This document shows positions 1 to 14,900 of a DNA stretch of 64,000 nucleotides, piece after piece (positions within the stretch are counted from its first letter, which is position 1; each line of letters opens with the position of its first letter). The translations under genes and the position numbers were made by a program. The notes under the pieces were generated by a model. The model searched no databases. It was given only the letters and a program-made list of their open reading frames with translations, and was not told the origin of the DNA. Origin of the DNA: Lycocorax pyrrhopterus obiensis (taxonomy: Eukaryota > Chordata > Aves > Passeriformes > Paradisaeidae); NCBI GenBank assembly GCA_014706295.1, contig JACSVZ010000002.1, positions 133,494,700-133,558,699 of the forward strand, written 5' to 3'.

Positions 1-1217
1 CTTCATTATAAATGGAGATTTTTTTAAAAATTATTTCTTCTACTCCTGCAAACATTTTATGATTCTCTTCTGTAACAACCAAACAAAACAAAACAAAAAA
101 AGAGTGGAACAAGGGGTCAAGGACAACTATGGGGAGTTACCCTCATCTTATACATGCTTTCGTATCATTAAAAGGAGTGTGATACAGCAGCTAGAAGATT
201 ATGACTTCTCTTAGCTTCAAGCAGATAGTGCCAGGAAAGTAAACAGGGACATGATATACTGCGTCTAATTTGTCGTACTGTTTTTCTGCCTATGAAGCCT
301 GGAACAGTGAAGTGTTTTGGTTGAAATACTGATCAAATTCACTGTTTTCTAGAGGGTGGCTTTCAGGTTTTGTGGAATGGAGTAAAAATGAAAGAGCTGT
401 TAAGCTGTCAGTAGCTGTTAAGCTATTGGCATCCTGAACTCCTGGAGAAAATGAAAACAAACCAACCACTTTTTCTGCACAAAAAGCACAAGCACTTTCC
501 TCCAGAAAAATTTATTTAAAAAGCTACAGTAGTATCCTAATTTGGACAAACATTTTGTAGTTATGAAGTAATTTCAGTGATACGAAAATTTTGTTTTTGT
601 AAGGTTGAAATGTTCTAGTGTAGTGAATTTTTATGTGTGTTTGAAATTGCCATTCATTTCCTCTATGTTTTTTTTTCCAGAGTCCACGATTTATCACCCT
701 AACATATTCCGGAGAAAATCACTGCAGAGTTGCACATTTGTCATGGCTTTCTTTTTTTTTAAAAGAAAAACAGTAACTGTAGAAACTTGCTTTTGCATAT
801 TCAAAAATGCCTTTGAAAATGTTTGTGCAAAAAAGGACGTAACTGCAGAGAGTAATTTCAGACACTTCACTTTTCAGTGGAAATGCATAAACTGCTGAGA
901 GGAGGGTGAACTGGTGATGGGGTGAATATTCTTTAGAAACAGTGCAAAATTACACTGAAGCATCATGTTGAACATGCAGGGCCTAGCTGAAACCTGCTGA
1001 GGTCAATTAAAATCTTGATATTAATTTTCATTGGTTTCAGATTAACTTCATCTTTATTTTGTGGAATTATATTATGATGGATTTCTTTTATCCTCAGGCT
1101 TACACGCTTCTGTCTTAGCACGTATTGTTAAGTCTTCTAATAATGCTGGTTTTAATTTGGTGTTCAAGTTCTATTCCTTCCTGTGAGAAATACATTTATA
1201 ATACAAATAAAAGCCAG

Positions 1218-1279
1218 GAAATGGTTACCTGAAGATGGTGTTCTAAAGAAGAAATGGTTGCCTGAAGAAATGTTCTAAA
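1218..1279. repeat. Two-copy tandem duplication (about 30 bp unit)
   Basis: The unit 'gaaatggttacctgaag...gttctaaa' (1218-1250) is followed at once by a second copy 'gaaatggttgcctgaag...gttctaaa' (1251-1279) with one substitution in the first part and a small deletion. Confidence 0.85.
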
Positions 1280-4200
1280 ATGCCTGGTTTTGTTTGATGG
1301 AAATATTTTGTAGTTTGATTCTAAACTATTTAAATAAACATCCTTTATTAAATAAAAAATCTTTTGTGTGATAGTCTGTAATAATTTTCTTGAATTACCC
1401 ATCCTTGTTGATCTTTTCTCTGTTGTTCTGTCCACTATTGCTGATAATCTTGGAAAATTCTGGATCTGCACTTCTGAGTGCCAGACTCTTTTAGGCTCTG
1501 TCTCTAAGAAAGTACTAATTAGTCTTCTCTATGGCACATCATTACGCTGCATTAGTTTATCCTTGTCATGCATTGGTGTAGTTTTAATATTACATAAAAT
1601 GTGACTAGATTCCAGCATTGGTGCAGCTGTATCTGTAAAGCTACATGGTCCCAAAAACTTGTGAAACTCATTTTTTTTATTTCCCCGTGAATCCACAGTG
1701 TAATGAAATGTATCAGTCTGAGGATAAATTATGGGCATGGATTTTTTCATAATATATCTGGCAAGATAGCTCTGAATCAAATGAATAAATCAAGACTGTT
1801 TTTAGCCCTCCAATTCCATGTGCTTAGATGTCTGTGGCTGATGAAGAGCTGTGTGCCAGGAATCAGGATTCTCACTGTGCCATCTCCCAGTCGAACACTA
1901 AAATGAAAATCACAATGAACCAATCGTTCTCTTTCAAGCTCTGCCTATAAAGGTTGGTATTAAAGTGGCAGGAAAATGTGTGCCAAAAGTACACCATAGT
2001 ACAGTACTGTTAAACTTGGAGTGAAGAGAGGTATGTGAACAAAGCTCTAGGCAAAAGGGGAACCTTTATGTTAGCCTCTCCGGTTAGAATTCTTCCCATA
2101 AAGTCAGGAATGTGGGCTGGCCAGCTGCCCTGGGGGGCTAATTTAAACACTTTGGAAGACCTAATTCAAAATGTTTAAAGTAATGTCACTGAGAATTGTC
2201 TGCTACTAGCATTGAAATATTGTTCTATACAATAATCGTCTGTTTAATCAGATTACAAAAGCAAACATTGACTGCCTGTGTACCTGTGTCCAGAGGAGTT
2301 TTTGTAACCCATTCTTATGTGCATCTTTTCCGTCATTGAGATTGTCATGTTATTTTGTAACCATGGAGAAGCAGGGAGGGATGCCTGTTGGTCGAATTTA
2401 GATTTCTCCGGCTGAGTGCAAACCAATTTTTGAGAAAAATGAGAAAACATTTCTTAATGTAAATTGTACTGTCACTCTGTTATATCATCAGTGCAAAATG
2501 GATTTCTTTCCAGATCATCTGAACTGTATAATTAGCATATTGTTAAAGCATAGGTTTGGATGTGCAATATTGTATACATTTTCAGTGACTAAAGATAAAT
2601 GCAATTGCATCAAAGAAAATAATAATTGGTCAAATGATAAAAGTTTTTTTTTTTTTAATTGAGGCATTTTCTAACAACTTTACCATCATTTTCTCTTAAA
2701 ATTGTTCTTTGCAATTTTTTTTTAATCTACCTGTGTTTTAAGTAGGAATGATTGAAGGGAAATGCAAATAACCATTGCTTCTAAAATGGTATAGCCCTCT
2801 AAATGGGATGAGCCATTTTTGGAAGAGGATAGGATATCAAGTCTATCATCAGTTCCAGAAATATTGTGTGTGATTTTGGTGCTGTGCTCTCCTTTGACGT
2901 AATCAAAAATCTCTTTACCATCGTCTTATATTTCTCATGTTTTCCTACTGTTTTGGTTTACAAAGGTAGGGATTAGTTTCATGTGAATTGTCTGGGAATC
3001 ACAGTTTGCTTTTTAGTGGTATTTTCTGATGATTTATATGCTTTAGACTTCGGAATTATCCATATGCTATATTGCCCAGTAACATTTAAAAAGTACAATA
3101 TGGTTGCTGAGTTTAATTCATTTATCTTGCCTGTGTATTTGGAGCATGTATAAAATGTAACTTCTCCATCATGTCATAAAAAGTTATTGCACTCCTAGGA
3201 TCATGAATTCAAGAAACATGACATAATAGACTGGCAAATATGGCCTTGTGTCTTCTGATGATGATCCAAATCCACCCACTTATCTTGATCTGCCTATATT
3301 GTTAACAACATGGGTTGTCATACAACAAATTTTTCATTTTAACTGTTCTTTATGTACAGTGCAGTGTAGAATTTACTTTTTATTGCCTTTCGGAGGGAAG
3401 TATCATACCTCTCAGTGAAATAATGGTTTTGTCAGACACTGGTATCTTTATTGTGTAGTGCTTTTAAATTCTACACTATTTATACCAAGCTTTCATGGTG
3501 TAGGACAGGTGAGATGTGATGCCTCTGTTTCTCCATGAGAACACTTAAAGGTTTCTGGATACTGAAGTGTACTGTTGAAATGGTAGTTTTGGTGTTGTAG
3601 CTTTCAAACAGAATTATTTTGTTCTTCTAAGTACTCTATGAATGTGCAAAATAAAAACAGCCACTGAAAAGGACTGACAAATCTAAAGCTTTTGCTCTCA
3701 GTCTTCACATTGATTTGCCTGCTTCTTCCTACCATAATTATACTCATTAAAAAGTGTAGACATTGATTTGCTGTTGGAGGTTTTATTTCATTTGTGCATG
3801 ACAAGGAGGAACAGCAATTTTATTGCATACAGTGCCAGTGTTTAGCTGTCAGGAGTTGTGTAAATGGGTGATTGTGAAAAAAGTCAAAGTATGATGCATG
3901 ATTGTAAAACTCCTTGGATCCAAGAATGTAAAAACAGATGACACGTTTGTCCTGGAATGGCACTGAAGAGTCAGCTGCCACTCAAATTGAAATGATTTTA
4001 ATTGGTGTAAGTATTTCTAGGAAGATGACAATAAATTAGAAAGTGTGTTCTCTGTGTGCTTTGGTGGCAGGTAAGAAGGGAGTGAATGGTTTGCTTTCTT
4101 GTGTTACCTATATTTTGGAACAACTGAACTCAGCATTTCAAAGGGTTTGCTATTTTTTGAGTGTATCTAAGAGATAAAAAGCAATATATGAATAAATATT

Positions 4201-4621
4201 TTCTCGCCTAGCTAAATTTTTTTATTTTAATAATTTCAAGAGTAAAACCATGCAATGTTTGAATTTAGATAAATTCCAAAATCAAATTAAAGCAAAGACC
4301 TCAAATACTGTATTTGAAACCAGTCCTCTGTGTCTTTCTCTCTGGTTGTCTTTTCCTGTTATTCAGAGAGTACAGAGTCTGAGCTTTAACTATTCCAAAA
4401 GGTGATATGGAGTACATATCAGAAACATTATCAAGCCCCCCTTGCAAGGCTACTTGTGAGAGACAAAAAAGATGCAGAATATTTGAAAAGGGCATTCCTT
4501 TCAGAATGCCAAGATATGTTATTTTTTTTGCTGCATGTATTACAGTATCATGTAGAAGCTGTTGGTTTCTACTGACACAGGTCCTTTTGTCCTAGATACT
4601 ATACTTTATAGATAAATAAAA

Positions 4622-4666
4622 ATGTGTGTGTATATACAGATCTGTCTGTCTATCTATCTCTCTGTC
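4622..4666. repeat. Compound microsatellite (TG)n / (TCTG)n / (TCTA)n
   Basis: A short TG run leads into TATATA, then TCTG and TCTA tetranucleotide units. Imperfect, about 45 bases. Confidence 0.85.
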
Positions 4667-7600
4667 ATGTATAGCTGTGTATCTGTTTTACATTTTTTGT
4701 ATGTATGCCTATACATGCAAACACAGTTACAGTCCCCACTCTGGATTGCATGCTTTTTAAAAAGACAGGTCAATAAAAGGTGAGAGAAAGGAATTATCGC
4801 TACTTCCGGAGTTACAGAGATTATGAGTGCTATTGGATGTCCCATAGGAGGTAGGCTTAGATCCAATTTACCAAGCCCAGATCTTTCAAAGATTATAACT
4901 AAAATGTTTGCCACAAGAGTGGCCTTCTCTAAAAGTCTGTGCATCTTCTTTATTTGATAGTTTCTTGGAACTGTTATTATGATATGCATGAGAAAGTACT
5001 CGCAAAGGCTTGAACTACTTGTTTATAGGAGTTTCTTAGGTACTGGCTTTTGAATATCTCTCATTTAAGAAAGTAATTTCCAGTATTTTTTATTGGTTGT
5101 CAAGAGAAGGCAGCATAAGCATATAGAAAGTACCAAAACATATCATGGCTATATTTGGCACAGTGTAAGACTTCGTAAGCTGCGTGCATTTATTTATACA
5201 TATATTCTCACTTATGGGTAAGTTAAGGTGCTACTGTTACAACCCAGCCATAAATGTCTTTTTTTTTTTTAATGAAATTATCTTATTGATTTAGAATTCT
5301 GACACACTTATAAATGCTTATAAAAAGTATGAAAAAATGTAAAACTTGTATAGTCGGAATTTTTCCTCCAAGTATAGTATTATTTTCTCCAATACTTTCA
5401 TGTTTATTCACTTTAAGCCAGTATGAAGTTTACGAACATGGAGTTTTCTTTTATTTCATTATGACTTTAATGCTTCTGCTGTAACTTGAAAGTTTCTAAG
5501 TTCAGCTTAGGCTTGACTGGCAGATGATCTGTGATCAATAGGGGGAAGACAGAAAGTTATGAATCAATTGTGTGGAGGACAGCATATGTGCTTTACTGCT
5601 CACGTCTTTTCTGACATTTGCTTCTGGACATCGTTGGAGGCAGTCACTGGGAGCTTGGGTAGGACACAGTACTGAGGAGGAACACTGAGGCCACAGAGGG
5701 CAATAGGGGGAGGGCAAGTGGCAGCTGAACTGCCCAAGGAAGCAGTGTCCAGGGGACAGGCAATGGGTAGAAAGCTAGCTTTTATGGAGAGGTACTGGAA
5801 TATGCCAAAGAGCGGTCCCAGCTCCTGCATGGAAGTTCAAGCTTTTTCTGATGCTGAAAGGCTTGATTTTTTAAACCACTAACTGCAACACTGGTTATGT
5901 AAAAGTAGGATTTGTTTGTCTGGATGTTCTATTCGTTTTAAGCTAATGCATTATGTATCCTGTTAATGTACTTTGGTAATTGAGGTGAAAACATATGGGG
6001 AAAAAACTAGTAGAATCAAACTGTCTTTCTCCAAGACTCCTTTTACAGCAAATTGTCTGTGCCTATCAAAAAGGAACTGTTAAGCTCAAAAGTATCTATG
6101 TACATCAAAGTAATAGTCACAGTTAAAATAGAAATTTTCTCTTTGCATTGATGCATGTGATTTTTTTTTAATGGGGAGGTAGAGAGGAGCCTATATTTTT
6201 AGGGGAATTTTTATGCTATTACATATGACTTTGTAAAGTGCTGATTTTATTATCAGGGGAATAAAGATTTCAAACTGCATCTTTCTCAATACGATAATTT
6301 CATACATACTTAACCATTTTAACTCTATATATTTAACAGTAGGCTATGCTTCTTATATTCTTACAGTAAGTCACCACTGCAGGATAATAAGAAGCTGTTA
6401 AAAATTGACATTAGTATTTTTAAAACAACGTAGTATAGGGGCAGTTTTAATGCTTCAATGACAAAATAATTCTGTAGCCCAGATATATTTTGAATTCTAA
6501 TTCTTTTGATCACTGTTGACACTGCCTGTTTCGTGACTATGCTTTGCCAGAAATACTTTCCTACTTCTTCAAAATAATGAGTTTATTTTAAGTATTGTGT
6601 TTTCATAAGCAGTGATTGCAATTTTCAGGGAAATTTAGGGTTCCTGTCACTAGCACTGACTTCCTCTGAGACCCTGAGTTTCTTACTTAAGCTGAAATTT
6701 CCAGTAAGGCCATGGAGTATGTGGACTTGTTCTCAGTCATTGTTTACGGAGGTGAAGTCTAAGCTGTGAAGAGTCAGTCTCAGGAGGTTATTGTCCAGGA
6801 GAAAGGCAGTCTATCTACATCCTACTGCCACAGAACATGTGCCAGTCGTGGCTCTTCTCAGGCTCCCCAGTCACTGCATCTGTCCAAGCAGCAATGGGGT
6901 GTTCAAAGCCTGCGCTTGTAGAAGGGAAGGTGGTAAGGCAAAGCAATGTGGGATATGCTTTACACACATGATGCCCCTGGGACTTACTCATGTGAAGGTC
7001 AAGATCATTCCTGTACAGAAAGCTGCCGCAAGGCCAGTATTCTACTTAAGTCTTATGTAAGCCTCAGAGTAGGATTTAGGCAGTGCACAGGACTTGTGCT
7101 CAATCTCTGTTCAAGGGTTTATTTCACTCAAACTTACAAGTCTGCTGTGTAAGTGAGCATCACTCTTTATATCAGCTTCAAAGTCTCGGCTATGCTAAGA
7201 TGTAGCTGCACGTGAAAGCAGTGTGATAGTCCAGGCTGAGGCACTGAAGTGTACTCTGGTCCGTGTCCAAACCCAGCAGTCAGTTCCTGTCTGGCACAGT
7301 GTTAAAAAGCTGTGTTGGTCACTGCTGGTACTTGATCATAGAAGATGTAGATAAGCATGTAACTCATGAGTGCCGGAGCAGTGTAGAGCCATGTGTCTGT
7401 TATGCATGGCCATTCTCAGCAAGTGCAAAGGAAATATTAATTTGAATCTTGATATTGTACATTATAGTTATACTACATTTATCTCTATTTATAATAATGT
7501 TGCTTTTCATATAAATTGTATTTATAATGGGTGTGACTATGTATTGCATGCATGCAGTGGAGCATAGCATTCAATCTCCCTTTGTCCCTGACTCCCTCTC

Positions 7601-10600
7601 ACTTTCCTAAACTCAACAATAACTAGATCTTTTGGATGGTTACACTAAATACTGATAAATTTGAGTCTTTATTGAGATTTTTGTCTTTTTCTTGATACTC
7701 TCAGAATTTTGTTGGAAACATTGAAAGGAAACAGGAAAATCATATTAAAGCATCTGCTTCTTTTGCAAGACATTTGGACAGTTTGGCTCACGTACTTTTA
7801 GCCAGTTATCGGTGTCTAAACAGTGGCTTCATAGCTCTGAGTATGCATATCTGATAGAAAGCAAATAACTTATCTGCTGTTACACAAATGAGAGATGAAA
7901 ATAGATCCTTCATCTCTAAGCATAAGTACTGTAAACTGAGAAGACACCACAGATACAGTCACAGATGATCTCACTGCCTTGCTTTTAGAGTTAAAAAGAA
8001 TACTTTTCTAAACATTTTTGCTCATGTAATATATTTAATTACATCAATATTAATACAGCAGTCTTCGTACTAAGTTAACGTCAGTAGCTTTTTACATTCA
8101 CTGGCTACACAGGCTGCATTGATACTTCTCATTTTTTTCAAGTAAAAACAAAATCAAAAAATATTGGGTAAACATACAAACATCTATGATTTATTTTATA
8201 TATACATATCATATATACTTGTATAAATAATACTGTAAAAATAAAATGTGAGCATCTTCCAGCTGAAAGGATTCCAGAAAGTCCTTGGGAAAGATTGGTG
8301 TAGGTGATGGTGAAAGGTTTCATTTTCTCCCATGCAGAATAGCATCTATTTCAGAAAAGACTTCAGTCTGAGTTACATAAACTGTATTTCCAGTTGTGCC
8401 CACTTTCTATTGTTTTACATACAATGCTCCATAAACCTCCAATTGTATTTCAGCTATATGAAGCAAAGAAAAAGCAGACAGACGCAGGACTGAAATGTTT
8501 TTGCATATATCAGGGAGAATCTCCACACAAAGGGACATTTATCAGGGGCTACTGTTCCTCTGCTGAGGAAGGGAGCATACCCAGGAGTATCCAGAAACAG
8601 ACGATGATCTTATCAAGAAAACCTTCTTCAGTAATATTGTCAGCCTGCTCTTGCCAAGTCTGGCATTTCAGTATCCTGTGTATCTGTGATGGAGAGAAAG
8701 GGAGCAAAGCTGTGCGAACTTCAAGTAGCTGGGATGAAGAACCTGCTCAGCCTACTGGGTCTGTGCAGTGTTATAATATAATTGGGAATCATGTTTGCCA
8801 GTATGGACTGTCCATGTGAGAATACAGTTTATGGTATTCCTCTCATAGAGAACTGCAGGGAGGGCTCTTTAGCTACACTGGTTGTCTTTGAGGATTTTTT
8901 TTTCTGTATTTTTTTGCAAGTACTTCTACTCCAGGTTTACCTCAACACATACAGATGGTAACAAACCTCTTGAACTACTCAAAGATGGAAAACTATTGAG
9001 AAAAAACAAAAAAAAAATTATTTTCTTCATGTATGAGATGTGGAGTTAGAAAACAGAGGGGTAAATTGTCCTTGTAGTTAGTAGGCTTGAAAATTAAAGA
9101 TCTTTTCTTATTTCATTGCAGGATCAGGATTTTGCCATGATTTCTGTGTTTATTTTGCCTCTGTCTGTAGACTAGATGCTGATATAAATACAGTATTTCC
9201 ACATATTATGTGGAACCTGACTCTGAAGCAAGTGAAGAAACCTTTGACATTGTTAGTGTATCTTTAGTAAATATCTTTTTCTTTCTACTTCTCTCTCTTT
9301 TCTTTTTCTTTGAGCGCATTTCTGTAAGTTCAGTGTAGCAGCCCAAATAAAGGAAAAGTCTGTAGAGCTGTGTAAAAGTCTAAAAAGCTAATCAAATTCT
9401 AGCAGCCATGTTCATTAAGTACTCCTTCCTTTCTGACTTCTAGGGCAAAAAACCAGTACTTTTTGTAATAGTTCATCTTAAGCCTTAAAAATTATTTTGA
9501 TGGGATATGTGATGAAAAAATATTATTTAGTTTGCCATTTCCATTTCTTTAGTAGCCACTCAATTTTTGTGCTATTAACATTTATTCAATTAATTGCCCT
9601 CCATTTCAGTCCCCCCAAATGTAGAAGTTGCATTGTCGTTTCAAATTGGTGCAGATTGTGTTCACCACCATAGGTCTATGTTTTTCTAATCTGGGATGTG
9701 ATCCTGTATTCCTACTAAATTCTGTAGATTATAGGAGTGTGAGGTACCATAAGAAGGTAACTTTTTTCCTTTGTATTCATTTTATGTAAGTAACTGAATA
9801 CAAATAGAGCGCTGAAAGTCTCAAATACATCTACAAATACAGAATTTTTGAATTTTAAGTGTAAGTTACTTCTTTTGGAACTAGTCTCTGAAAACTATGC
9901 TTGTGCTGCAAGACATAGTGCACCTTTGCATCAGTGTAGTTAGCTCTGCATTTCAGTTGTAAATCTGAAGCAGTTTATGTACCCATACCCTGGTCAGTGT
10001 CACAGGAATAACTGGAGCTTGGTGTAAACTAAATGACCAGTTATGAAACTTTTTCTCAAAAAAGTTTTGTCGTGCACATGGTGATCTGGTTTCTTGGATG
10101 TAGAGAATGGGTTTGACCAAATGTCGGGTGAAATCACATCACTGGGTGCAGTGTAGACACACTTCAGTTGTTCAGTTTAGCCAGGATTCAGCTGAGCAAT
10201 GAGATATTAGAGCAAGTATGTTTTATTTTAGTGGTTTAGCTTACAATTTAAGCACTGAAATAACACAGATGCCTTGGCTAAAGAATAGTAGTGTTTGCAT
10301 TCTGATTCGAAGTGGAAATTCATGCACTTCTCTTGTGTTTCAGATTTGGAGGTATATGTTTCTTCTCTCACTCTGGCAAGTTTTCTGCATCCAACTTTTT
10401 CTTGAATATCTTATGATCCTCTTCTTCCACTTGCTTTCTTTGTGTCCTGATCAGACCCAATTTGGGTCTTCAAATGGCTCTTTCCCTAGACTTCCTCTCT
10501 CTTGCTTTGTTTCTTAAATTTATTTCTGCCCCCATCCTGTTCCCACCCACCCCCCCACCCCATCCTTCTGTGGTCTTTTTTTTCTCTGAAAATCTTCGCC

Positions 10601-11711
10601 TAGGCTTTCCCTGTCCTCACTTTCACAATATTCGTTCCTTCCCTTTATTGCCTGATGTAGGACAGCACTGTTGCAGATAAGGATAGCACCTGCAGTCTCT
10701 GCCATTTGCAGTACTAGCAGCAGGTAGAAGAGATAAAGAAACTCTGGTTCTGACTTTCAGGGCTCTAAAGAAAGGTAGGGAGCAGCAAGTCTTTTTTTAC
10801 AGAAAACGGAGAAGCCTTTTCATTTGTCATCTTTACCTAGAGTGCACAGCTGCCCTGTGGGAGCATTGTCAAGATGGGGCAACGTTAGGCAGCTGAGTTA
10901 GGAATGAAGCAGCTTGTGGCAGCTTCTCCTGCATGGTGTTTGCTATCTACACCTGCTTCTGAGCATAGGCAAAGGAGATCAGTATGTTAGAGCCATAAGT
11001 ATCTGTGGCCTATTTGTGTGTCTACCTCCGTCATGGCTAAGAGGCTTGGTTAACTCTACTCCTTAAGTGAGATGTATACAGGAAGGATCAGGGCTGGGGG
11101 AAGGAGTTGCTGGTGGGTGGCAATAACTTCAGAAAAGGAAAAAAGGCTGCTATGTTTAGAAGCCCTCCACCACCTCAGTGGCAGCAGAATAGCAACCCTC
11201 CCTCGAGGGTGACTCCAATCCAGAGCTGTTTTCTCAGCTTTCAGTCCTGAATCTGTTCCTCTTTCTGTCTTTCTTGTCCTAACAGTGTCCTGCCCCATCT
11301 TTTGGGAAGTGAAATTAAGTTCTCCCTTTGCTTGTGGACAACCTAAATAACATCTGGGTTTGCCAAGATCCCTGAGAATGCCATTTTCGTAGCAAAGCAA
11401 ATGATAAAATTTCTTTTGAAGATTGACTATAATTTAGTCCATTACTGCTTGGAATCAGTGTGAATTTGTCTCATATGTATGTGTGTCTTTCTAGTGAGAT
11501 AACTAGAGTTTTTGTATCCCACAGTAGACTTGCAGTGCTGCAAAACAGGCTGTACCCTGACACGGCCCAGGTCTTCTTACTCTGGAGTCAGTGCACTGAC
11601 TGCAGAATGGGTACAGTACTGTCCATTGTGAGAGTTAGGTAGCATGGTGTATTAAATCCCTGACAAATGCAGTAATGTAAGATGCTTTGCATTTTTCAGG
11701 GATTTTTAAAC

Positions 11712-11907
11712 TGAAGGCGGTGAGACACTGGAGCAGGTTGCCCAGAGGGATGGTAGATGCCCCATCCTTAGTAACATTCAAGGTCAAGTTGAACTGGGCT
11801 CTCAGTGACCTGATCTAGTTGAAGATGTCCCTGCTCAGTGAAGGAAGGTAGGACTAGATTACCTTTAAGGGTCCCTTCCAACCCAAACTATTCTATAATT
11901 CTGTGAA
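11712..11907 (+). mobile_element. CR1 LINE 3' fragment
   Basis: Reads like the CR1 ORF2 C-terminal end and 3' UTR: 'gtgagacactggagcaggtt', 'gcccagaggga', later 'gactagattacctttaa', 'gggtcccttccaaccc', and a tail 'attctataattctgtgaa'. Severely 5' truncated, as is usual for CR1. Sense strand is +. Confidence 0.88.
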
Positions 11908-14900
11908 TTTTCTGTTACCCAGCATTCTTCCACAATTGCAGAGGCAAACATCTAGTCAGTGCTGGAAGAGGATTTGTTCATTCATTCATTTCTTCATCAT
12001 GAGGTGCCATAGCACAGCATATTTTGGGTTACTGCCTCAGAGTCACAGTTACTTGTTTCAGGGTTTGGACTATTGAATGAGTCCTGTGGAAAGGGAATGT
12101 TACTGTTTTACCACTTCCATTATGTTATCTTTTCCAGTGCAATTACCAGCTAATTCAAAGCTCTTTGTGTTAAGCTAATAGCTTTTGCCTTGCTGCTGTC
12201 AGCCACTCCTCTTTGTGCTCTTTTCATACAGCTTACTAGTCCCCCTACCACTTACCTATGAAGAACATTTATTTTTTCTCTGAGTACAGGCTCATCATAG
12301 ACAAATCATTAAATGGAACATCAAAAAGATCCCATCTGTTAGAGTTGCATATGGGTAAGATCACAATTATCGAAAGCCTCTTTTTTTTCCCTTATGCTTA
12401 TCCGTACAATAAATGTAGTTGTCAGCAGGATAAGTTCACGCATCGGATAAGGTCACAATTTCATTTAGTGACAACTTCCAACAGCGTGAACTTACAAGGT
12501 TCGATTTATTAAAGAGTCAGAAGGGATAAGATCACTGCATGGCCAGCCTGATTTATCAGGGTTTGACTGGAGTACTTGAATAGAGAATGTCGTATTTCAA
12601 GTTTATGTTCAAAACTGTAGTTTAGTGTGTGTTATGTCTCAGAGACTTGAAAATTGAGGGAGGAGAATTTACAGGAAGTATCTCAATAATGCAGTTTATG
12701 TCTGCCAAACAAGTGTGTGAGCACTGAATATTGGAACTACCTTATTAAGAATCACAGAAGTGGAAATGGGATAGTTCTCCACTATCAGTGAATTGCTGTG
12801 TGCAGACGTACACATATTAGTTTGTTGTGATGGAAGCAATCACCAGCCAAATATTAATTGCAGATTTTTCCTGTGCATATAGGATGGCAGGCAGTTACTG
12901 GGTTCTGGGCTGGGCGGCACTTAAGAACTTCTGAGAGTATTTTTAACTTGCTCGCTCTGACTTCAGAGCAGTCCTTGTTTGAAATTACAACATACACAAT
13001 TTCTCTGCCATGCAAAAATACTCATTAGAGAGCCAGGTGGCTGTGGACTGGAAATATGCAAAGAAGGAGCCATTTGCTTGTGGAAATTGGTAGAGCCCCA
13101 TGATGTCAAATAACCAGTCTCTAATTATAGCAGAGGAAGAGTTTACTCATTGTTTTGAACTGACTCCACTTAAAAAGCTATTTTCAATTTAAAAAAAACC
13201 CAACAACAACTATTGCCCAAAGCTATCAGTGACTTGCTTAGAAGTGTTAAATGCATATGAATCTGGATCCAGTTATTTCTGAATGAAGTAGTTCTCTTTT
13301 TGTCCCACAAAAGCTGTTCATCATTCACCTTCAGATGTATACTCCTTTATTTCTTACTCCAGAATGTAGGTAGATGGATGAAAGCCAGTATTATTTTGTT
13401 TCAGAAATAGTTGACTTTTTCTGGTAGTCAAACTGTGGTCAAATCCTGTTAAGGGCCAAAAGCTCTTGTTGTATTCCTGTGTACTCTATGTTTTGTGGAG
13501 AGGGTTTCTTAAATGATCCTGATTGTGCTGTAAAAGAATACAAAGCTAAACTGACCTCTCTACCTTCTGTTTTATGAAAGCCCTGTGTGGCATGCCTGAA
13601 ACAATATATGCATGTGTGAAAAGAATCCTAAACTGAGTCCTTTCATTCTGGTTTTCTATCCACCAAGGTGGCCTAATATCTTAAAAGCCATGGGATGTTT
13701 TGTATCTGTACTAGTGAGTCATGACTTGAGGCTTCTTTTACAGTGCAGCTATCATAAGTCTTTGAGTAATCACAGACTTTAAAAGTATGCTACATCAACA
13801 AGATAAGAGAAACAGCCCACAGCACTAACAGCATTATCTTTTACCAAAATTGATTAGCCCATACTATGTGTCTCAAATATTTTGTATAAACTTACTCAGC
13901 AAGCTGAAAATAAGTGTGTTCCTGAAGAACAAGCTGAAAAAAAACCAAAAAAACCAAACCCCGCTTGCTCTGTAGCAAGGAAAGGGCAAGTAAGTGTAAC
14001 TAGATGGAACGTCTCTTAAGTCATTTTTTTACCTTACTCACAAAAACTGAAAGCAGAGCATCACTTCCTCTCTACTTGTATTTCTTAGTGCTGCTTCTCT
14101 TATACTTCTTGCTGTCTTTTTCAATAGGAGAGCTGAGAAGTCTAGGATGAAAAGAGTTAAACTGCTTCTCTGCTTTGCGTGGAAATTATGACTGTATCAC
14201 ATACGTTATTCCAGGGGTAGGAAGGAGTTCTATTATAACTTGCTGTTATGTGAAGGAACGTTATATTCAGTACTGAGGTGGTCTGTTGCCATTGCTGATT
14301 ACTGGAAGCGCCTAACAGTGTTTGGCACAGAATTTTCTGCTTCCTTTGGGCTTGAGCATGGGTTAAAGGAAGCTGCAGCAGTTTTTCATCCTTTCTTTTC
14401 TTTTTCTCCCCACATGTTGGAATTTCCATGGACAAGTATGTGTGAAGAGTCAGTACCAGCTGAGTCTTTACACTTCTTACTGCGAGTGGTGATACAGCAA
14501 TAAAGTCTTAGATCCTCTTCCTTCCCCTGATGTAATCTGTGAAGATCCTGAACAGTTGTGCAGGGGATGGTAGCTGTAGAGAGCACTTCAGATTTACATC
14601 TGAACTTCCTCTGAGGCTGAAGGGGAAAATCTTGTCTTGCTGACATATTTTTCTAACCCTCTTAATTATGAGTCACAGGGTGAGGTTCTCATTTTTCCTG
14701 CAAACACCCTTGCAGTCACACATTGCTTAGGGCCACAGGTATGGCACTTAAACCAGCATCCCTGTAGTAAGTCAGCAGTAAGCAGGGGACAGCCCCAGTT
14801 ATATCAAGTGGGAGACAGCCCCTGTGCGCTGCAATTGTGGTACCATTCACCAAACAGGAAAATGCAGAGGAGAAAAATGTTGTAAATGAATGCAGAAAAG

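Noticed and set aside
5600..5680. Possible old CR1 3' UTR ('tctgacatttgcttctggac' region)
   Set aside because: Only loosely similar to the old-CR1 phrase and lacks the GATGGACC core.
8394..8819. 141-codon + open frame
   Set aside because: No recognisable domain or splice context. Length is within chance expectation for 64 kb of six-frame sequence.
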